This document shows positions 6,783 through 7,053 of a stretch of DNA of 7,053 nucleotides, piece by piece. Numbering within the stretch: the stretch's first letter is position 1; each line of letters opens with the position of its first letter. The DNA is taken from NCBI GenBank assembly GCA_023419995.1, contig JAEZXF010000277.1, forward strand, positions 1 through 7,053. Direction: 5' to 3'. The notes below the pieces were generated by a model. It was not told the DNA's origin. It made no database searches and saw only the letters and a program-made list of their open reading frames with translations. Origin of the DNA: Pseudomonadota bacterium (GTDB lineage Bacteria > Pseudomonadota > Alphaproteobacteria > Rhizobiales > Rhizobiaceae). The position numbers and the translations under genes were made by a program.

Positions 6783-7053
6783 TCAATCAGCCAGCAGTTC
6801 GGGACGCACCGGCGTCGCTGCGGCGACGTCGCGGACCACCCGGCGGCCGATGACGCGCGGCAGCTCCTTCGGCGCCATGCCGTAGCCCGGTCTCACGCTG
6901 CGCACGTCCGCCGGGCTGATCGTCTCGCCCGCCTTCAGGTCGCGGACGAAATAGAGCGAGCGGCGGAAGATCACGTTGCCCGTCTCGCTCGACTTGCGGC
7001 CGTAGTCGACGCGACCGAGCGCGTCGAAGGCGGTCCGGGCACCGGCGCAGAGC
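6783..7053 (-). CDS. pseI: Pseudaminic acid synthase or related nonulosonic acid synthase, C-terminal part; 5' end cut by the window
   Basis: The last 89 residues of a NeuB/PseI-type synthase are visible. The frame is open to the right edge, so the GTG at 6974 is internal. Full proteins are about 340-350 residues with an N-terminal TIM barrel and a C-terminal antifreeze-like SAF domain; only the SAF part and the linker are seen here. The linker has the family look (ARTAFDALGRVDYGRKSS), followed by RRSLYFVRDLKAGE and RSVRPGYGMAPKELP, ending in a GRRVVRD-TPV stretch. The RSxRPGYG wording is closer to PseI than to neuraminate or legionaminate synthases, which typically read RPGTG. These enzymes condense phosphoenolpyruvate with a 6-carbon amino sugar to make a 9-carbon nonulosonic acid. 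The barrel that decides substrate is outside the window, so pseudaminate is likely but not certain. The gene is convergent with the 456-residue gene, and the rest of its pathway may continue to the right. Confidence 0.88.
   Translation of the reverse strand, partial: LCAGARTAFDALGRVDYGRKSSETGNVIFRRSLYFVRDLKAGETISPADVRSVRPGYGMAPKELPRVIGRRVVRDVAAATPVRPELLAD

Noticed and set aside
6770..6791. Possible terminator: GCTGA (6770-6774) and TCAGC (6787-6791) around the convergent stops.
   Set aside because: It is only a 5 bp stem with a 12-base loop and no T-run, overlapping both coding ends, so it is too weak to call.

Overview
The window is gene-dense, with very high GC throughout. It reads as a chromosomal cell-surface polysaccharide locus from a Gram-negative bacterium. 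The GC-rich codon use and protein character fit an alphaproteobacterium, possibly a rhizobial relative, but that placement is an impression from composition and not a phylogenetic result. Coding sequence fills almost the whole window. The longest non-coding stretch is the 125 bp divergent gap at 5279-5403. I found no tRNA or rRNA gene, insertion sequence, CRISPR array or attachment site.

Layout, left to right. (1) At 1-773 on the + strand is the C-terminal part of a chromate-transporter (ChrA) family membrane protein, cut by the window edge. (2) A 29 bp convergent gap holds a small inverted repeat. (3) From 5278 down to 803 on the - strand lies a five-gene unit read rfbC > rfbB > rfbD > rfbA > methyltransferase. 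The first four encode the complete set of enzymes that convert glucose-1-phosphate to dTDP-L-rhamnose. Each is joined to the next by a 4 bp stop/start overlap (ATGA, GTGA, ATGA). After a 51 bp gap follows a SAM-dependent methyltransferase, plausibly a sugar O-methyltransferase. (4) A 125 bp divergent intergenic region contains several short inverted repeats. (5) At 5404-6774 on the + strand is a 456-residue protein whose C-terminal half resembles capsule polysaccharide synthesis (KpsC/KpsS-like) proteins. (6) After only 8 bp, and convergent with it, is the C-terminal quarter of a nonulosonic acid synthase on the - strand. It is most like the pseudaminic acid synthase PseI, and it runs off the right edge.

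Working together, the genes suggest a surface glycan (O-antigen, capsule or exopolysaccharide) containing L-rhamnose, possibly O-methylated, and a pseudaminic or related nonulosonic acid. The 456-residue protein is a candidate transferase or assembly factor. The chrA gene is functionally unrelated and probably marks the left edge of the glycan cluster. Nothing here is clearly a new system. The most interesting parts are the uncharacterised 456-residue protein beside the nonulosonate synthase, and the methyltransferase coupled to rhamnose synthesis.
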